This document shows positions 37,400-45,953 of a DNA stretch of 64,000 bases, piece by piece. Within the stretch, counting starts at the first letter, position 1. Every line of letters begins with the position of its first letter. The translations under genes and the position numbers were made by a program. Below the pieces are notes generated by a model that did not search any database, was not told where the DNA came from, and was given only the letters and a program-made list of their open reading frames with translations. Where the stretch lies: assembly GCA_963837005.1 (NCBI GenBank), contig CAWIMC010000013.1, positions 862,970-926,969 on the forward strand. The letters run 5' to 3'. The stretch comes from CALDTK01 sp963837005 (GTDB taxonomy: Bacteria; Bacteroidota; Bacteroidia; Chitinophagales; Saprospiraceae).

Positions 37400-37912
37400 A
37401 TGAGAGCATTTGCCTTACTTCCTTTCCTGCTGCTCCTCCTCTTGGCCGCCTGCGGTCCGGAAGAGCGGGTAAGCTCGACGAGTCCGGAGAAGTGGGTGGT
37501 CCACAACGTGCAGGGGACGGTTCCTGATTCTATGACGTCCGGGACGACCTACTTGTCGATCTACTCGCAGATCTTCAGCCAGAACGAACACCGCACCTAC
37601 GAACTCACGGCCACCGTGAGCCTGCGAAACGTCAGCCGCTCCGATACGATTTACATCACCAGTGCCGAGTACCTCGATACGGCTGGAGACATGATCCGCA
37701 GCTACTTCGAGCGGCCCATCTTTTTGCTACCGCTCGAGACCGTCACGATCGTAATCGACGACGCCGATAAGACGGGCGGTTCGGGGGCCAACTTCTTGTT
37801 CGACTGGCAAGCGCCCGCGGCAACAGACGAGCCGATTTTCGAGGCCGTGATGATCTCGACCTCTGGACAGCAAGGCATTTCCTTCACGACGCAGGGCGTG
37901 AAGCTGAAGTAG
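37400..37912 (+). CDS. DUF3124-family lipoprotein
   Basis: 170 residues starting with a lipoprotein signal (FALLPFLLLLLLAACGPEE). The body contains TYLSIYSQIFSQNEHRTYELTATVSLRNVS, then ITSAEYLDTAGDMIRSYFERPIFLLPLETVTIVIDDADKTGGSGANFLFDW, which matches the DUF3124 pattern. Function unknown; likely periplasmic. Faces a decayed gene copy (37926-38184) on the opposite strand. Confidence 0.82.
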   Translation: MRAFALLPFLLLLLLAACGPEERVSSTSPEKWVVHNVQGTVPDSMTSGTTYLSIYSQIFSQNEHRTYELTATVSLRNVSRSDTIYITSAEYLDTAGDMIRSYFERPIFLLPLETVTIVIDDADKTGGSGANFLFDWQAPAATDEPIFEAVMISTSGQQGISFTTQGVKLK

Positions 37913-37925
37913 CGCACCGTCAAAC

Positions 37926-38184
37926 GATGTGCCGTCAGGGTAGGACCGTAGGCCGGAGGTTGGCATCGAAGAAGTGTACCTCGTCTATCGGCATATCGAG
38001 TGCTACCTGCGGCGCAACGAGCGCAGTGATCTCGAAGGGCTCCAGCGATCAGGGCCAGCGTACCGATGATCCAACTCCCGCCTCGATTAAAGTAGAACGT
38101 CGCCCCCATGGCCCCGAGCGCCAGCAGGAGGGCGATGTATTGAAGGGCGTTACCTCCCGCGGCGTAGCTGTCGTACTGCGCCAC
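37926..38184 (-). pseudogene. Internally deleted copy of the 44767 membrane-protein gene
   Basis: On the minus strand VAQYDSYAAGGNALQYIALLLALGAMGATFYF...GTLALIAGA matches residues of the full gene at 44767-45516 (VAQYDTYPAKGNALQYIALVLAL...GTLALIAGA). Immediately afterwards, in another frame, comes LEPFEITALVAPQ and then EVHFFDANLRPTVLP, matching two separate blocks near the C-terminus of that gene. The middle (over 100 codons) is missing and there is no ATG. This is a decayed duplicate. Confidence 0.8.
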
Positions 38185-38233
38185 ATAGTTGCGGAGAAGG
38201 TAAGCGACCTGTAACCGCCACTTTCTATCAACG

Positions 38234-39778
38234 CTACCGCGTCGTAAGCGTCACGCGAACCCGCGTCTTCTGTTGGCTGCCGTCACCGGTCTTCTCAACG
38301 GTCAAGAAGGCATGGCCGAGCCGGTCGGCGTCCGAGATCGAGTGCGGCAATCCCGCGTACTCCTCCCCGTCGTCGTGTACGATGCGGGCCTTGACAGGGA
38401 CTCCAGAGGCTGAGTAGGTTTGGTAGATGGTGAGGTTAGGTGCGCTGCTCTTAGCTAGGGGGCTGCGCGGCTGGAAGTGATGCTCCGCCGATGTGGTGTA
38501 CATGACCGCGAAAGCTCCCATGGCGGGCACCAAGCGTAAGGCTGAACTCGATAAGGCAGGCGAGTTGGCTGGAACAGCGAGATTTCGCTGGATGGTCTCC
38601 GCGCGTCGGACCTGGCCGTCGATCCCGATCACGGCCACGAGCACGTCCCCAAATATGGTTTCGCGCCTGCGGTACGACTGTTTAGGGTGCCCCTTCTCGC
38701 GGGTTCGCTTGCGCTGCATGGCTATGGCCACACCCCAGCCGGCTACGGCGGCGGGAGCGGCCACTTCGACGTGCTCGGTAGACAACTGTCGCCACTGCTT
38801 CGGCCAGAGGCCCGACACATCGTACGACCCGATCTCAGCAAAGGGCGCGTCATCCTCGCCGAACCTGATCGCGAAGCTGCTCACCTCGTGTCGCCACGGA
38901 CGTTCGGCCGTCGAGATACCCAAGAGTACCGCTCGGGTATCGGTTCCGCTCTCTTGGGTCCAACCAAGCGTCTGGACGCGGTGTCCGTGCGGGAGGTAGG
39001 CTCGCTGGTGCACGACGGTGGCCGTGGCGTGCGCTGTCCGGAGTAGGTGGATGGTGTCTCTGGCGGCAATCGCGAGCACCGCCGTGCCCCGTGCGTCTAC
39101 GCTGAGGCTCATCGGGGTCTCCCCCGTGGGCACTCCACGAAGGCCTTGCTCGACGAGTCGGGACGCGAGCCGACCGTCGCCGTCTAGCGTAAGCAGCGCG
39201 AGGCTCGTCGAGGCGTGACTTGCCAGGCGGTGGAGATCATCGACGAACAACAGCGCCACCGCGACGTGGCGACCGCTCGGGTCGACTGTGCTGCTTACCG
39301 ACAGCCGCGTGCCCGACCACTTGACGTGTGCGGGGCCGGGACAGAGGAAGGTCTGGGCCCCTGTCGCCACGGCATAGCCAGCCAGATGTATCCCGACGTC
39401 GCCGGGGTGCGAGCGGTATTCACTCGCCTTGACGAGCACCGCGATGATCTCCCGACCGCCGTCGACCGTCACCCAGTCGAGGGCCTCGTAGCCGGGAGGC
39501 GGGATCAGGTCTCGCTGGTCGACGACGGCCAGCGCAGCGTCGAGATGTCGCACGCGGAGGCGCCTGTCGTGCTCTGTACGTAGGTATGTCCGCAACGAGA
39601 GTCCGCCGGGATACTCGCCGAGGGGCGCATCGGAGAGGGCCTCCCCGCTGCTGAGTTCGATCGCCTCGGACTGGCGGCCCCAAGGCGTCTGTGCGGCGAG
39701 ACCTGGTCCGCTTTTAACGCCTACGCCCCACGCCAGCGCAACTAGCGCCGCGGCACAGGCATATGTCTGCGCTTTCAC
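38234..39778 (-). CDS. Secreted protein of unknown function
   Basis: 514 residues with an N-terminal hydrophobic segment (YACAAALVALAWGVGVKSGPGLAAQ) that could be a signal peptide. The rest is strand-rich with many short repeats of the form GRHVAVALLFVDD and GGREIIAVLV, suggesting a beta-propeller, but no family is recognised and no T9SS sorting domain is visible. The start overlaps the stop of a 64-codon ORF by four bases (ATGA), suggesting a two-gene unit. Confidence 0.7.
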   Translation of the reverse strand: MKAQTYACAAALVALAWGVGVKSGPGLAAQTPWGRQSEAIELSSGEALSDAPLGEYPGGLSLRTYLRTEHDRRLRVRHLDAALAVVDQRDLIPPPGYEALDWVTVDGGREIIAVLVKASEYRSHPGDVGIHLAGYAVATGAQTFLCPGPAHVKWSGTRLSVSSTVDPSGRHVAVALLFVDDLHRLASHASTSLALLTLDGDGRLASRLVEQGLRGVPTGETPMSLSVDARGTAVLAIAARDTIHLLRTAHATATVVHQRAYLPHGHRVQTLGWTQESGTDTRAVLLGISTAERPWRHEVSSFAIRFGEDDAPFAEIGSYDVSGLWPKQWRQLSTEHVEVAAPAAVAGWGVAIAMQRKRTREKGHPKQSYRRRETIFGDVLVAVIGIDGQVRRAETIQRNLAVPANSPALSSSALRLVPAMGAFAVMYTTSAEHHFQPRSPLAKSSAPNLTIYQTYSASGVPVKARIVHDDGEEYAGLPHSISDADRLGHAFLTVEKTGDGSQQKTRVRVTLTTR

Positions 39779-39969
39779 GACGCGTATATCCTGAAGAGTT
39801 GAGCGACGTGCGCTGGCGACTGGCAGCCAACGAAATACGCTTTGCCGCTCCGTATCTGCACGGGCATCTGTTGGTAGCGCGCCCGCGCCAAGCGCTGGTG
39901 TACCGCAGCACTGAGGGTGCCGGGCTCGAATGCGTCACGGTAGCAGTCGACTTCTTTGTAGACAGCCAT
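39775..39969 (-). CDS. Small protein of unknown function
   Basis: 64 residues (MAVYKEVDCYRDAFEPG...), ATG start, overlapping the downstream secreted-protein gene by four bases (ATGA), the usual mark of coupled translation. No signal peptide, no known motif; basic in the middle (RLARARYQQMPVQIRSGKAYF). Kept because of the overlap. Confidence 0.5.
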   Translation of the reverse strand: MAVYKEVDCYRDAFEPGTLSAAVHQRLARARYQQMPVQIRSGKAYFVGCQSPAHVAQLFRIYAS

Positions 39970-40472
39970 GGAGTTTGGTTTGGTTTGGTCAGGACGGAGG
40001 ATAGGGTTCCTCAGGGCAAAGCTGGGAAAGGTTAGCCTTCGCGGCTGGCTTCCCAGGTTGAAATAAAGGTCTCGATTTGTCGTGGAAACCCTTCGTGAAA
40101 ATCAATCATCACTAAAAGGTCTCCAGGGGCGGGCACCGCTTGAGACGGGGTTGGTGCCCGAGTGTGCACTTTGGAGGTCTCTGCACTCCTGCAAGGTATC
40201 GTTAAAGTTCCTCGCCCCCCGCATCTTCCTGTTTCGAGCGCTCGAGCCAGCCACGCACGTTTGCCTCGAAGTAGCGCTTGCGTTTGCCGAGTTTGGAATA
40301 CGAGCGCAACAATTCCTGGTCACTCAGGCCGGTAAGAGCCAGGCTGGCGGCACTCTTTCTCGCGTTCAAACCTTCTCGAATGCTCTGGTGGCGTTCGATC
40401 ATTTCCGGATGGGGCCACCAAGAAAGGACACCTGCGGGCTACCCTTCAAAAGCAATAGAACGGCCCACCTTA
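39970..40472. other. Gene-poor stretch with one weak short ORF
   Basis: The only candidate is a 66-codon minus-strand ORF at 40202-40402 (MIERHQSIREGLNARKSAAS..., helical, highly charged), which has no recognised family and no neighbour support. Upstream of 39970 there is a short TTTGG tandem. No terminator or RNA gene seen. Confidence 0.5.
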
Positions 40473-43400
40473 CTACTTCACTACCACGCGCCCCTGCGCC
40501 ACCTCGCCGTCGACCAGGCGCGCCAAGATGACGTACACGCCAGCAGGCCATCCACGGAGGTCCAGGCTGCCGCCGTCTAGGGCCACGGGCAGCTGTCTGC
40601 CGAGCAGATCGGTCACGGTAACCGAGGCCACTTCCGTTGCTGCGCTGAGCGTCACGCGATCGCGCGCCGGGTTAGGGAACAGTCCCAAGGAAGGCATCGG
40701 AGCCTCCCTCACGCCGACCACGTTCACAAAAGTCCTGACTACGGCGTTCGTGCGAATCGGCGGGTTCTGGTCAAAGTAGATGGAGGCACGGTTGCTTACG
40801 GAGAGGCCCTCGGTGGCCGGTTCGCGGAGCCTTACGGCAAAACGGACGAACCCATCATTGACGGCGTCCTCGAAGCCGAGATCGATGCCGGCGAAGTCGA
40901 ACCGCAGCACGACTGGCGTACCGGCCTCCGACGCAGAGCCCGGCCCCCCGAGCACCGAGAGGTCGACGGCGTCGGAACTGGACAGCAGTCGCACCGAGGC
41001 CGGGTCGAGTGCCTGGTCGAGCGTATCGAGGAGCACCACGTCGAAGGCGCTAAAATTGCCTTGGTTCTCGAAGCGGATCGTGTAGGCGAGTTCGCGTTCG
41101 GCCAGCGGCGCAGGCGTCGTGCAAACGTCCTCGGCACAGGGCGCTCCTCCGTCCACGAGCTTGTCGTTCGGATCGTACGAACTGCGGACTCGCCCGCGCG
41201 GCGTCGGCTCGTACGTGACTTCGCCAGTACCCATCCCGCCGCCGCTACCGCCGCGGCGACTAGGGATGATCACGCCGGGAGCACCCCGCCGCCCCGTCGG
41301 AGCGTCTGGGTCGAGGAAGGGGTCCCCGCGGTAGGCTTTGCCCCCGTCGCCGTTGCCGCCCGAGAAGCTCGCGGCACTCGCGGAGCTTACGCCGTAGTAG
41401 ACCTCCTCGTCGAAGGTGGTCGGGTCCCAGGTCTCGGTCTCCACCTCGAACACGATCGTCTCCCGAGCCGCGAGATCGCCGATGGGCAATCGCACGGTGA
41501 TGGTATCTGTTCCCGCAGCGCTAGCCGAAAAGCTCCCGGCGGCCAGCTGGTAGTTGTAAAGCAAATCACCGCCCGACAATCTGCCACTCACGGGGTCGAC
41601 GCTGATGAGGCCATAGGCGCTGCGATAATTTTCGCGAGGGACGAGTCTAGTGGTGACGACCGGATCGATGATCGATGGCGGCAAGGCCCCCGGGCTTGCT
41701 GAAGCGTAGTAGTACGTTAACTCCAGTTCGACGTTTGCTAGGTCCTCCCTGGCGGAGAGGTTGCTCGCAATAACCGTGAAGATATTGCCGAAGCCCTCCC
41801 GGTCGAAGCCCCACAATCCCGAGCGCGTCACTACGCGCACGGCGAGGCTACCGCCGGCCCCGTTGACGTAGCGAAGATCAGGCCCGACCACCGAACCTAC
41901 GCCAGCTGCGAGGCTTACCTCCGGAGAGGAGGTTTGCGTGATCACGAGGCCGTCGAGGGTGTCGGGGGTAGCTACTGCATACGTAACGTCGGCCGTGGGG
42001 CGCGGGATGGAAATGCGGTAGCGGCCCTCGCGATCGGAGATGCCGAGGCCCACTACGCGGCTCTGGTCGTCGAGCAGGCGCACGGGAATGCCCGCGAGAC
42101 CTTCCGGTGCGACGTACGGGAAGCCGAGGACAACTAGACTAGCGTCGAGTGTTCCGCGGTCGTAGCTTCCGTTGTCATTGTAGTCGACGTAGACCACGCC
42201 CTGCACGACGGCTCGATCGCCAGCGGGGCGGTAGACGGGGATAGGATTCGCGAGGTTGAGCCGTAGGAAGCCGACCTGGGCCACGAGCCACAGGCCGCCA
42301 TTGGCGTCAAGGGTAAGCCCGCGACTGCGCGGCTGAAATTCGTCGAGTACGCCCTTGAGGTCAATGACTTCGATGGTCGGCTCGGCGGCCCCTCCGGCCA
42401 GTGGTACGCGCATGAGTTCGATGCCACCGCGGTCGCGGGTTACGTAGAGGGTGCCGTTTTCGTCGAGGGTCGCGTCTTGGAGGCTGCGGGTATTGCCGCC
42501 CTGTGCGAGATCGAGTTGACGGACGATGACCCCGCCCCTTATTAGCAGCTGGCCTACCGTACCGACGATCCAGGCGCCGCCCCCGGGCTCGGGTAAAACC
42601 CGTCGCACCTCACCGACACCCGCGAAGGTGACCGTCGTCGTTGTCTTCGCGGCGGGGTCGAGGAAATAAGCGCGCACACCGTCCCCGTTGATGGGCGTGA
42701 CTGCGAGTGCTGTGCCGCCGTCCAAAATGGCGAAATCGCTGGCGGTAGAGTAGTCTACCCTCGTGACGTCAATCGGGAATCGCCCGACGAGCCCGCCCCC
42801 ACTGAAGGCTTCGAGCACCGTAGTGTCCCCGAAGCCGCTCGAGGGGTCGAGGCCCCAAACCTCGTCTCCGAAAGGAGCGAAAGCCTCGAGACCCTCGCTG
42901 GCCCCGGGGATGACCAACGGCCGGCCAAAAGGCTGGAACGCCGACGCCGCGTCGGCCTCGTAGTCGAAGCCGATGAGGGCACCACTACCATCGGTCGCTG
43001 CCTCGCGGCGCACGCGCGGTCCGTCGACGAAGAAGAAGGACCCGCTGCGTGCCCGTAGCAAGGTTGGCCCGCCGGAGGTCGTCGTCCACCAGATGTCTCC
43101 CGCGGGCGTGGCGAGCCCGCGTTGGCGATTGTTCGCCGCGAGGGCTCCGTTGTCGTCGTCGTAGAATCCGCGGACAGTATTATTCCCGAAGAGGGCGAGC
43201 TCCTCTTGGCCGATGGCCGTGTCATCGTCTGGGGTGTCCGGATCTACCGCTACGGCGAAGCGTCCATTGCCAAGGTGCTCGACGACGGTCGGACCAGCGC
43301 GGAGGCCCTCGCTAATTTCCGCTAGCGGGTCCTGGATAGAGAGTTGGGAGAGGGGGATGCGCGTCCACGTTCCGACGCCCGCACCGTCGAGGCTGAGCCG

Positions 43401-44435
43401 TAGCAGGCCTGCGTAAGTAGCGCTCGTGGCGTAGCGCTCACCGCCTGGTCCAATGGCGACATCGGTGAACCACTCCGGTCCGGAGCCATCTTCACGTTGG
43501 AGCGTGTACGGCACGAAGGTGCCCGTACCCAGATCGGCCCGGACCACAGCCGCCCCCCTGCCGAGACTTCCTGTCGCTAGCCACACGACGTTTGCCGCAT
43601 CTGGATCAACCGAGAGCGCGAACAGGTTGTCACTCGGGAGGTCGCCAGAGTTCGACGCGTCGTAGGTGACGACTTGCGGGGTTGCAGCGGCTAGATCGAT
43701 GGAAATGAGGCCCGTGGCTGCCGATGCGACGAGCAGGCGGTCGCCCATGACAACAGCGTCGAGGGGGCCGATCGCTCGGGAGGCCTGAAAGCTAACCGGA
43801 GTCGTAGGTGCTGCGGCACCGTCTGCGAGAAAGGACAGCGAGGTGCCCGCAATCCCAACCTGGAGAAGCCACGTCCCCCCGCGGGCTACGTCGTAGGCCA
43901 TGGTCGCGGGAAATGCCGCCTCGATGACGCGGAGTTCGCGCGTCTGAAGGTCGTAGCCGTGGATCACAGGATCGAAGCCCCCGCTGGTAAGGAGGAGTTC
44001 GCCAGCGGCAGTGATTAGGCCCGTACGCGCATCGTTCTGGCGAAATCTCGCATCGGCGTCCCTGTAGTTCAGTGCGGCGTATGGAATGTTTTGGATGCCC
44101 CCACGAGACGGGACGACGGAAATGCCTTCAGTGGTGCGGTAGGCCGCCCCGGCGTCGAAGTAGTTGTCGAAGACATCCGTAACCCCGTCGCTCATTAGTC
44201 GGGTACTATTGCGCACGATGTAGAGGTTGCCCTCCTCGTCGCAGTAGTCTAGGAGTTGAGCTGCGTAATCAGGTGCATTCCCGCAGGCCCCGGGGAGGAG
44301 TTCGATGTAACTTCCATTTAGGTAAGCGTTTACGTTTTGGACTTGGGCGTAGAGGTGGGGCGTGCCTAGCGTTTGTAAGACGACGCTAATAAGGAACGCC
44401 CAACGGAGCGCGGGAGAGTAAATAATTCGATTCAT
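40473..44435 (-). CDS. Large T9SS-exported surface protein
   Basis: The ATG at 44435 gives about 1320 residues with a signal peptide (ALRWAFLISVVLQTLGTPHLYAQ). The first 750 residues look like repeated propeller blades. Then comes an SdrD/Cna-B-like segment (VVQGVVYVDYNDNGSYDRGTLDASLVVLGFPYVAPEGLAGIPVRLLD...GREGRYRISIP-like), a Gly-rich linker and a DUF7619-like end (SYDPNDKLVDGG, LAYTIRFENQGNFSAFDVVLLDTLDQALDPAS, SIYFDQNPPIRTN). The last 75 residues (LGLFPNPARDRVTLSA...AQGRVVVK) are a type A T9SS sorting domain. Confidence 0.85.
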   Translation of the reverse strand: MNRIIYSPALRWAFLISVVLQTLGTPHLYAQVQNVNAYLNGSYIELLPGACGNAPDYAAQLLDYCDEEGNLYIVRNSTRLMSDGVTDVFDNYFDAGAAYRTTEGISVVPSRGGIQNIPYAALNYRDADARFRQNDARTGLITAAGELLLTSGGFDPVIHGYDLQTRELRVIEAAFPATMAYDVARGGTWLLQVGIAGTSLSFLADGAAAPTTPVSFQASRAIGPLDAVVMGDRLLVASAATGLISIDLAAATPQVVTYDASNSGDLPSDNLFALSVDPDAANVVWLATGSLGRGAAVVRADLGTGTFVPYTLQREDGSGPEWFTDVAIGPGGERYATSATYAGLLRLSLDGAGVGTWTRIPLSQLSIQDPLAEISEGLRAGPTVVEHLGNGRFAVAVDPDTPDDDTAIGQEELALFGNNTVRGFYDDDNGALAANNRQRGLATPAGDIWWTTTSGGPTLLRARSGSFFFVDGPRVRREAATDGSGALIGFDYEADAASAFQPFGRPLVIPGASEGLEAFAPFGDEVWGLDPSSGFGDTTVLEAFSGGGLVGRFPIDVTRVDYSTASDFAILDGGTALAVTPINGDGVRAYFLDPAAKTTTTVTFAGVGEVRRVLPEPGGGAWIVGTVGQLLIRGGVIVRQLDLAQGGNTRSLQDATLDENGTLYVTRDRGGIELMRVPLAGGAAEPTIEVIDLKGVLDEFQPRSRGLTLDANGGLWLVAQVGFLRLNLANPIPVYRPAGDRAVVQGVVYVDYNDNGSYDRGTLDASLVVLGFPYVAPEGLAGIPVRLLDDQSRVVGLGISDREGRYRISIPRPTADVTYAVATPDTLDGLVITQTSSPEVSLAAGVGSVVGPDLRYVNGAGGSLAVRVVTRSGLWGFDREGFGNIFTVIASNLSAREDLANVELELTYYYASASPGALPPSIIDPVVTTRLVPRENYRSAYGLISVDPVSGRLSGGDLLYNYQLAAGSFSASAAGTDTITVRLPIGDLAARETIVFEVETETWDPTTFDEEVYYGVSSASAASFSGGNGDGGKAYRGDPFLDPDAPTGRRGAPGVIIPSRRGGSGGGMGTGEVTYEPTPRGRVRSSYDPNDKLVDGGAPCAEDVCTTPAPLAERELAYTIRFENQGNFSAFDVVLLDTLDQALDPASVRLLSSSDAVDLSVLGGPGSASEAGTPVVLRFDFAGIDLGFEDAVNDGFVRFAVRLREPATEGLSVSNRASIYFDQNPPIRTNAVVRTFVNVVGVREAPMPSLGLFPNPARDRVTLSAATEVASVTVTDLLGRQLPVALDGGSLDLRGWPAGVYVILARLVDGEVAQGRVVVK
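40829..40843 (-). repeat. GNRA mini-hairpin, GCC-GTAA-GGC
   Basis: Swapped stem with the third GNRA loop type, in sense in the large T9SS gene (FAVRL). Confidence 0.75.
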
Positions 44436-44766
44436 GACGCGAGAAAGTGTGTGTGTTCTGTCCTGTCTGACGATCTGCTCGCCGACCAATACTAGGATCA
44501 CATAGCTAACTCGAATCGATGGAGGTTTTAGCGCCCGATTGACAGTTGGGTACGCCCGTTTGATACCTCGTCGAGTGTGGTTGATAAGCTGTGTCGCTCA
44601 ACTTCGGGACTTTTGCTCGAATCGGCCAACGTCGTAGGAAGACAGGCGTGTAGCATTAAAACCTTCGACTTACAGACCCACGATGTAGAGGCCTTTCGGC
44701 AAAACCTGTAGTGTGGGTTTTGCCGAAAGGCGTTTCCAATTTATTAGTGGTGATGGCGCTCGACTA
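44436..44766. other. Intergenic region with a gene fragment and a hairpin
   Basis: 44591-44653 (+) reads VSLNFGTFARIGQRRRKTGV and resembles the FGIFARYGQRR segment of the pseudogene at 45561-45911, so it is probably a shard of the same gene family. 44691-44731 is a perfect stem-loop. 44436-44520 should hold the promoter of the large T9SS gene; no clear consensus seen. Confidence 0.55.
44691..44731. terminator. Stem-loop made of two facing mini-hairpin copies
   Basis: 44691-44706 (GCCTTTCGGCAAAACC) and 44716-44731 are perfect inverted complements over 16 bases with a 9-base loop. Both arms are strict GCC-GAAA-GGC copies (44691-44705 minus, 44717-44731 plus). The structure lies 36 bases past the 3' end of the 44767 gene (minus strand). 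Inverted uptake-signal pairs act as terminators in Neisseria and Haemophilus; here the role is inferred. Confidence 0.75.
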
Positions 44767-45516
44767 TTACCGTATGGTGCCACCGGTGATCAATCCGTCG
44801 AGCGTGATAGGCCGTAGACCGGCATCGAAGAATTGCGCTTCACCCGCTGGCGCATCGGGGTCGAGTTGCGGTGCGACCACCGCGAGCAAGTCCCAGTCGT
44901 TTCGCGCATCGTCGTCGGAATCCTCGTCCGGGGCGGCGATGGCGGTGGTGGCCTGCTCGACAATGGCTGGCTCGTAGCCCCAGCATACCGGCCGCGGCTC
45001 GAAATGGCGACGGTAGCCTTTTTGGCCCATGCCAAACAAGGCCACGCAGGGTACGCGCTCGCCGAGGGCCAATCGGTGTCCGGGCAGTTCGGCGACGGCC
45101 ATGCGGATCGCGCCGTAGACGCTGGGTTGGTCTTCGGTGGTGCCGACGTTGGCGAGGGCCGTGATCTCGAGGGGCGCTAGCGAAGTGATGACGCCGGGGA
45201 TTAGCAGTCCGTTCTCGTAGGCGATCGCTTTTATCGTGGTGGCCTTCCCGAAGGAGCGCGACAGTAGTGCCAGGAAGGCTCCGGCAATCAGGGCCAGGGT
45301 ACCGGTAATCCAGCCGCCGCCTTTGTAGAGATAGAAGGCGCCGCCCATGCACACCAACGCTAAAACTAGGGCGATGTACTGGAGGGCGTTACCCTTGGCG
45401 GGGTAGGTGTCGTACTGCGCGACCCGCTCCGGGTCGGGCGGCGTGTTCATAGCGCGCTGGGCGACGGAGAAGTTGAGGTTGCGGCCGGCTTCGCCGAGGG
45501 GAGGGCTGGGGGTCAT
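44767..45516 (-). CDS. Membrane-anchored protein of unknown function
   Basis: ATG at 45516 (or 45450). About 249 residues with two close hydrophobic helices (LQYIALVLALVCMGGAFYLY, GTLALIAGAFLALLSRSF) followed by a globular domain (IKAIAYENGLLIPGVITSLAPLEITALANVG..., ending AQFFDAGLRPITLDG). The two-helix, then soluble-domain plan suggests an inner membrane protein with a cytoplasmic domain. No family recognised. A truncated copy lies at 37926-38184. Confidence 0.7.
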   Translation of the reverse strand: MTPSPPLGEAGRNLNFSVAQRAMNTPPDPERVAQYDTYPAKGNALQYIALVLALVCMGGAFYLYKGGGWITGTLALIAGAFLALLSRSFGKATTIKAIAYENGLLIPGVITSLAPLEITALANVGTTEDQPSVYGAIRMAVAELPGHRLALGERVPCVALFGMGQKGYRRHFEPRPVCWGYEPAIVEQATTAIAAPDEDSDDDARNDWDLLAVVAPQLDPDAPAGEAQFFDAGLRPITLDGLITGGTIR

Positions 45517-45560
45517 AGTGTACGACGGAAGGTAGGTAGGCAGGCGTGCGCTCCCGGAGT

Positions 45561-45911
45561 CTACTGGCCCGTCCATTTTGGATTCGGCACCACGCGCATC
45601 ATGTTGAGAGTCCGCCCTTGGGCTTTTAGGTCCGCTTTGAGCCGCGCGACGATTTCGAGATGTTGCCTGGCCGAGTCATTCGATTCTTCGGCGTCGGCTC
45701 CTCGCCGGGCATGGCGCGGATCGAGTTGCGCAAGGTCCGAGCGATGGCTAATCGGCGTTGGCCGTATCGAGCAAAAATCCCGAAATCGTCGGTAAGCACA
45801 AACGGTACGTCATCCTCGACAAGGAACGGGATCTATCTCGCGGTAAATGTCCTGTCGTGACCGGGTGAGTTTCCCGAGGCAAGGTTTGAAGTCCAGGCGG
45901 TCTACACTAGC
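45561..45911 (-). pseudogene. Decayed gene fragment with two frame changes
   Basis: Joining three frames on the minus strand gives a protein-like reading: RLDFKPCLGKLTRSRQDIYR..., then LVEDDVPFVLTDDFGIFARYG... to AMPGEE, then AEESNDSARQHLEIVARLKAD..., ending VVPNPKWTGQ and a stop. There is no start codon, and the N-terminus is lost where the TPR kinase promoter now lies. The VPFVLTDDFGIF segment vaguely recalls amidohydrolase/adenosine deaminase ends, but this is weak. A second shard lies at 44591-44653. Confidence 0.6.
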
Positions 45912-45953
45912 TTAGCACGCGCCCGCCCATCCGGGAAGTCTCACCACCCATAC

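Noticed and set aside
40202..40402. 66-codon ORF as a gene
   Set aside because: No recognised family, no overlap or operon support and no ribosome-binding evidence; reported only as a weak candidate in the gap.
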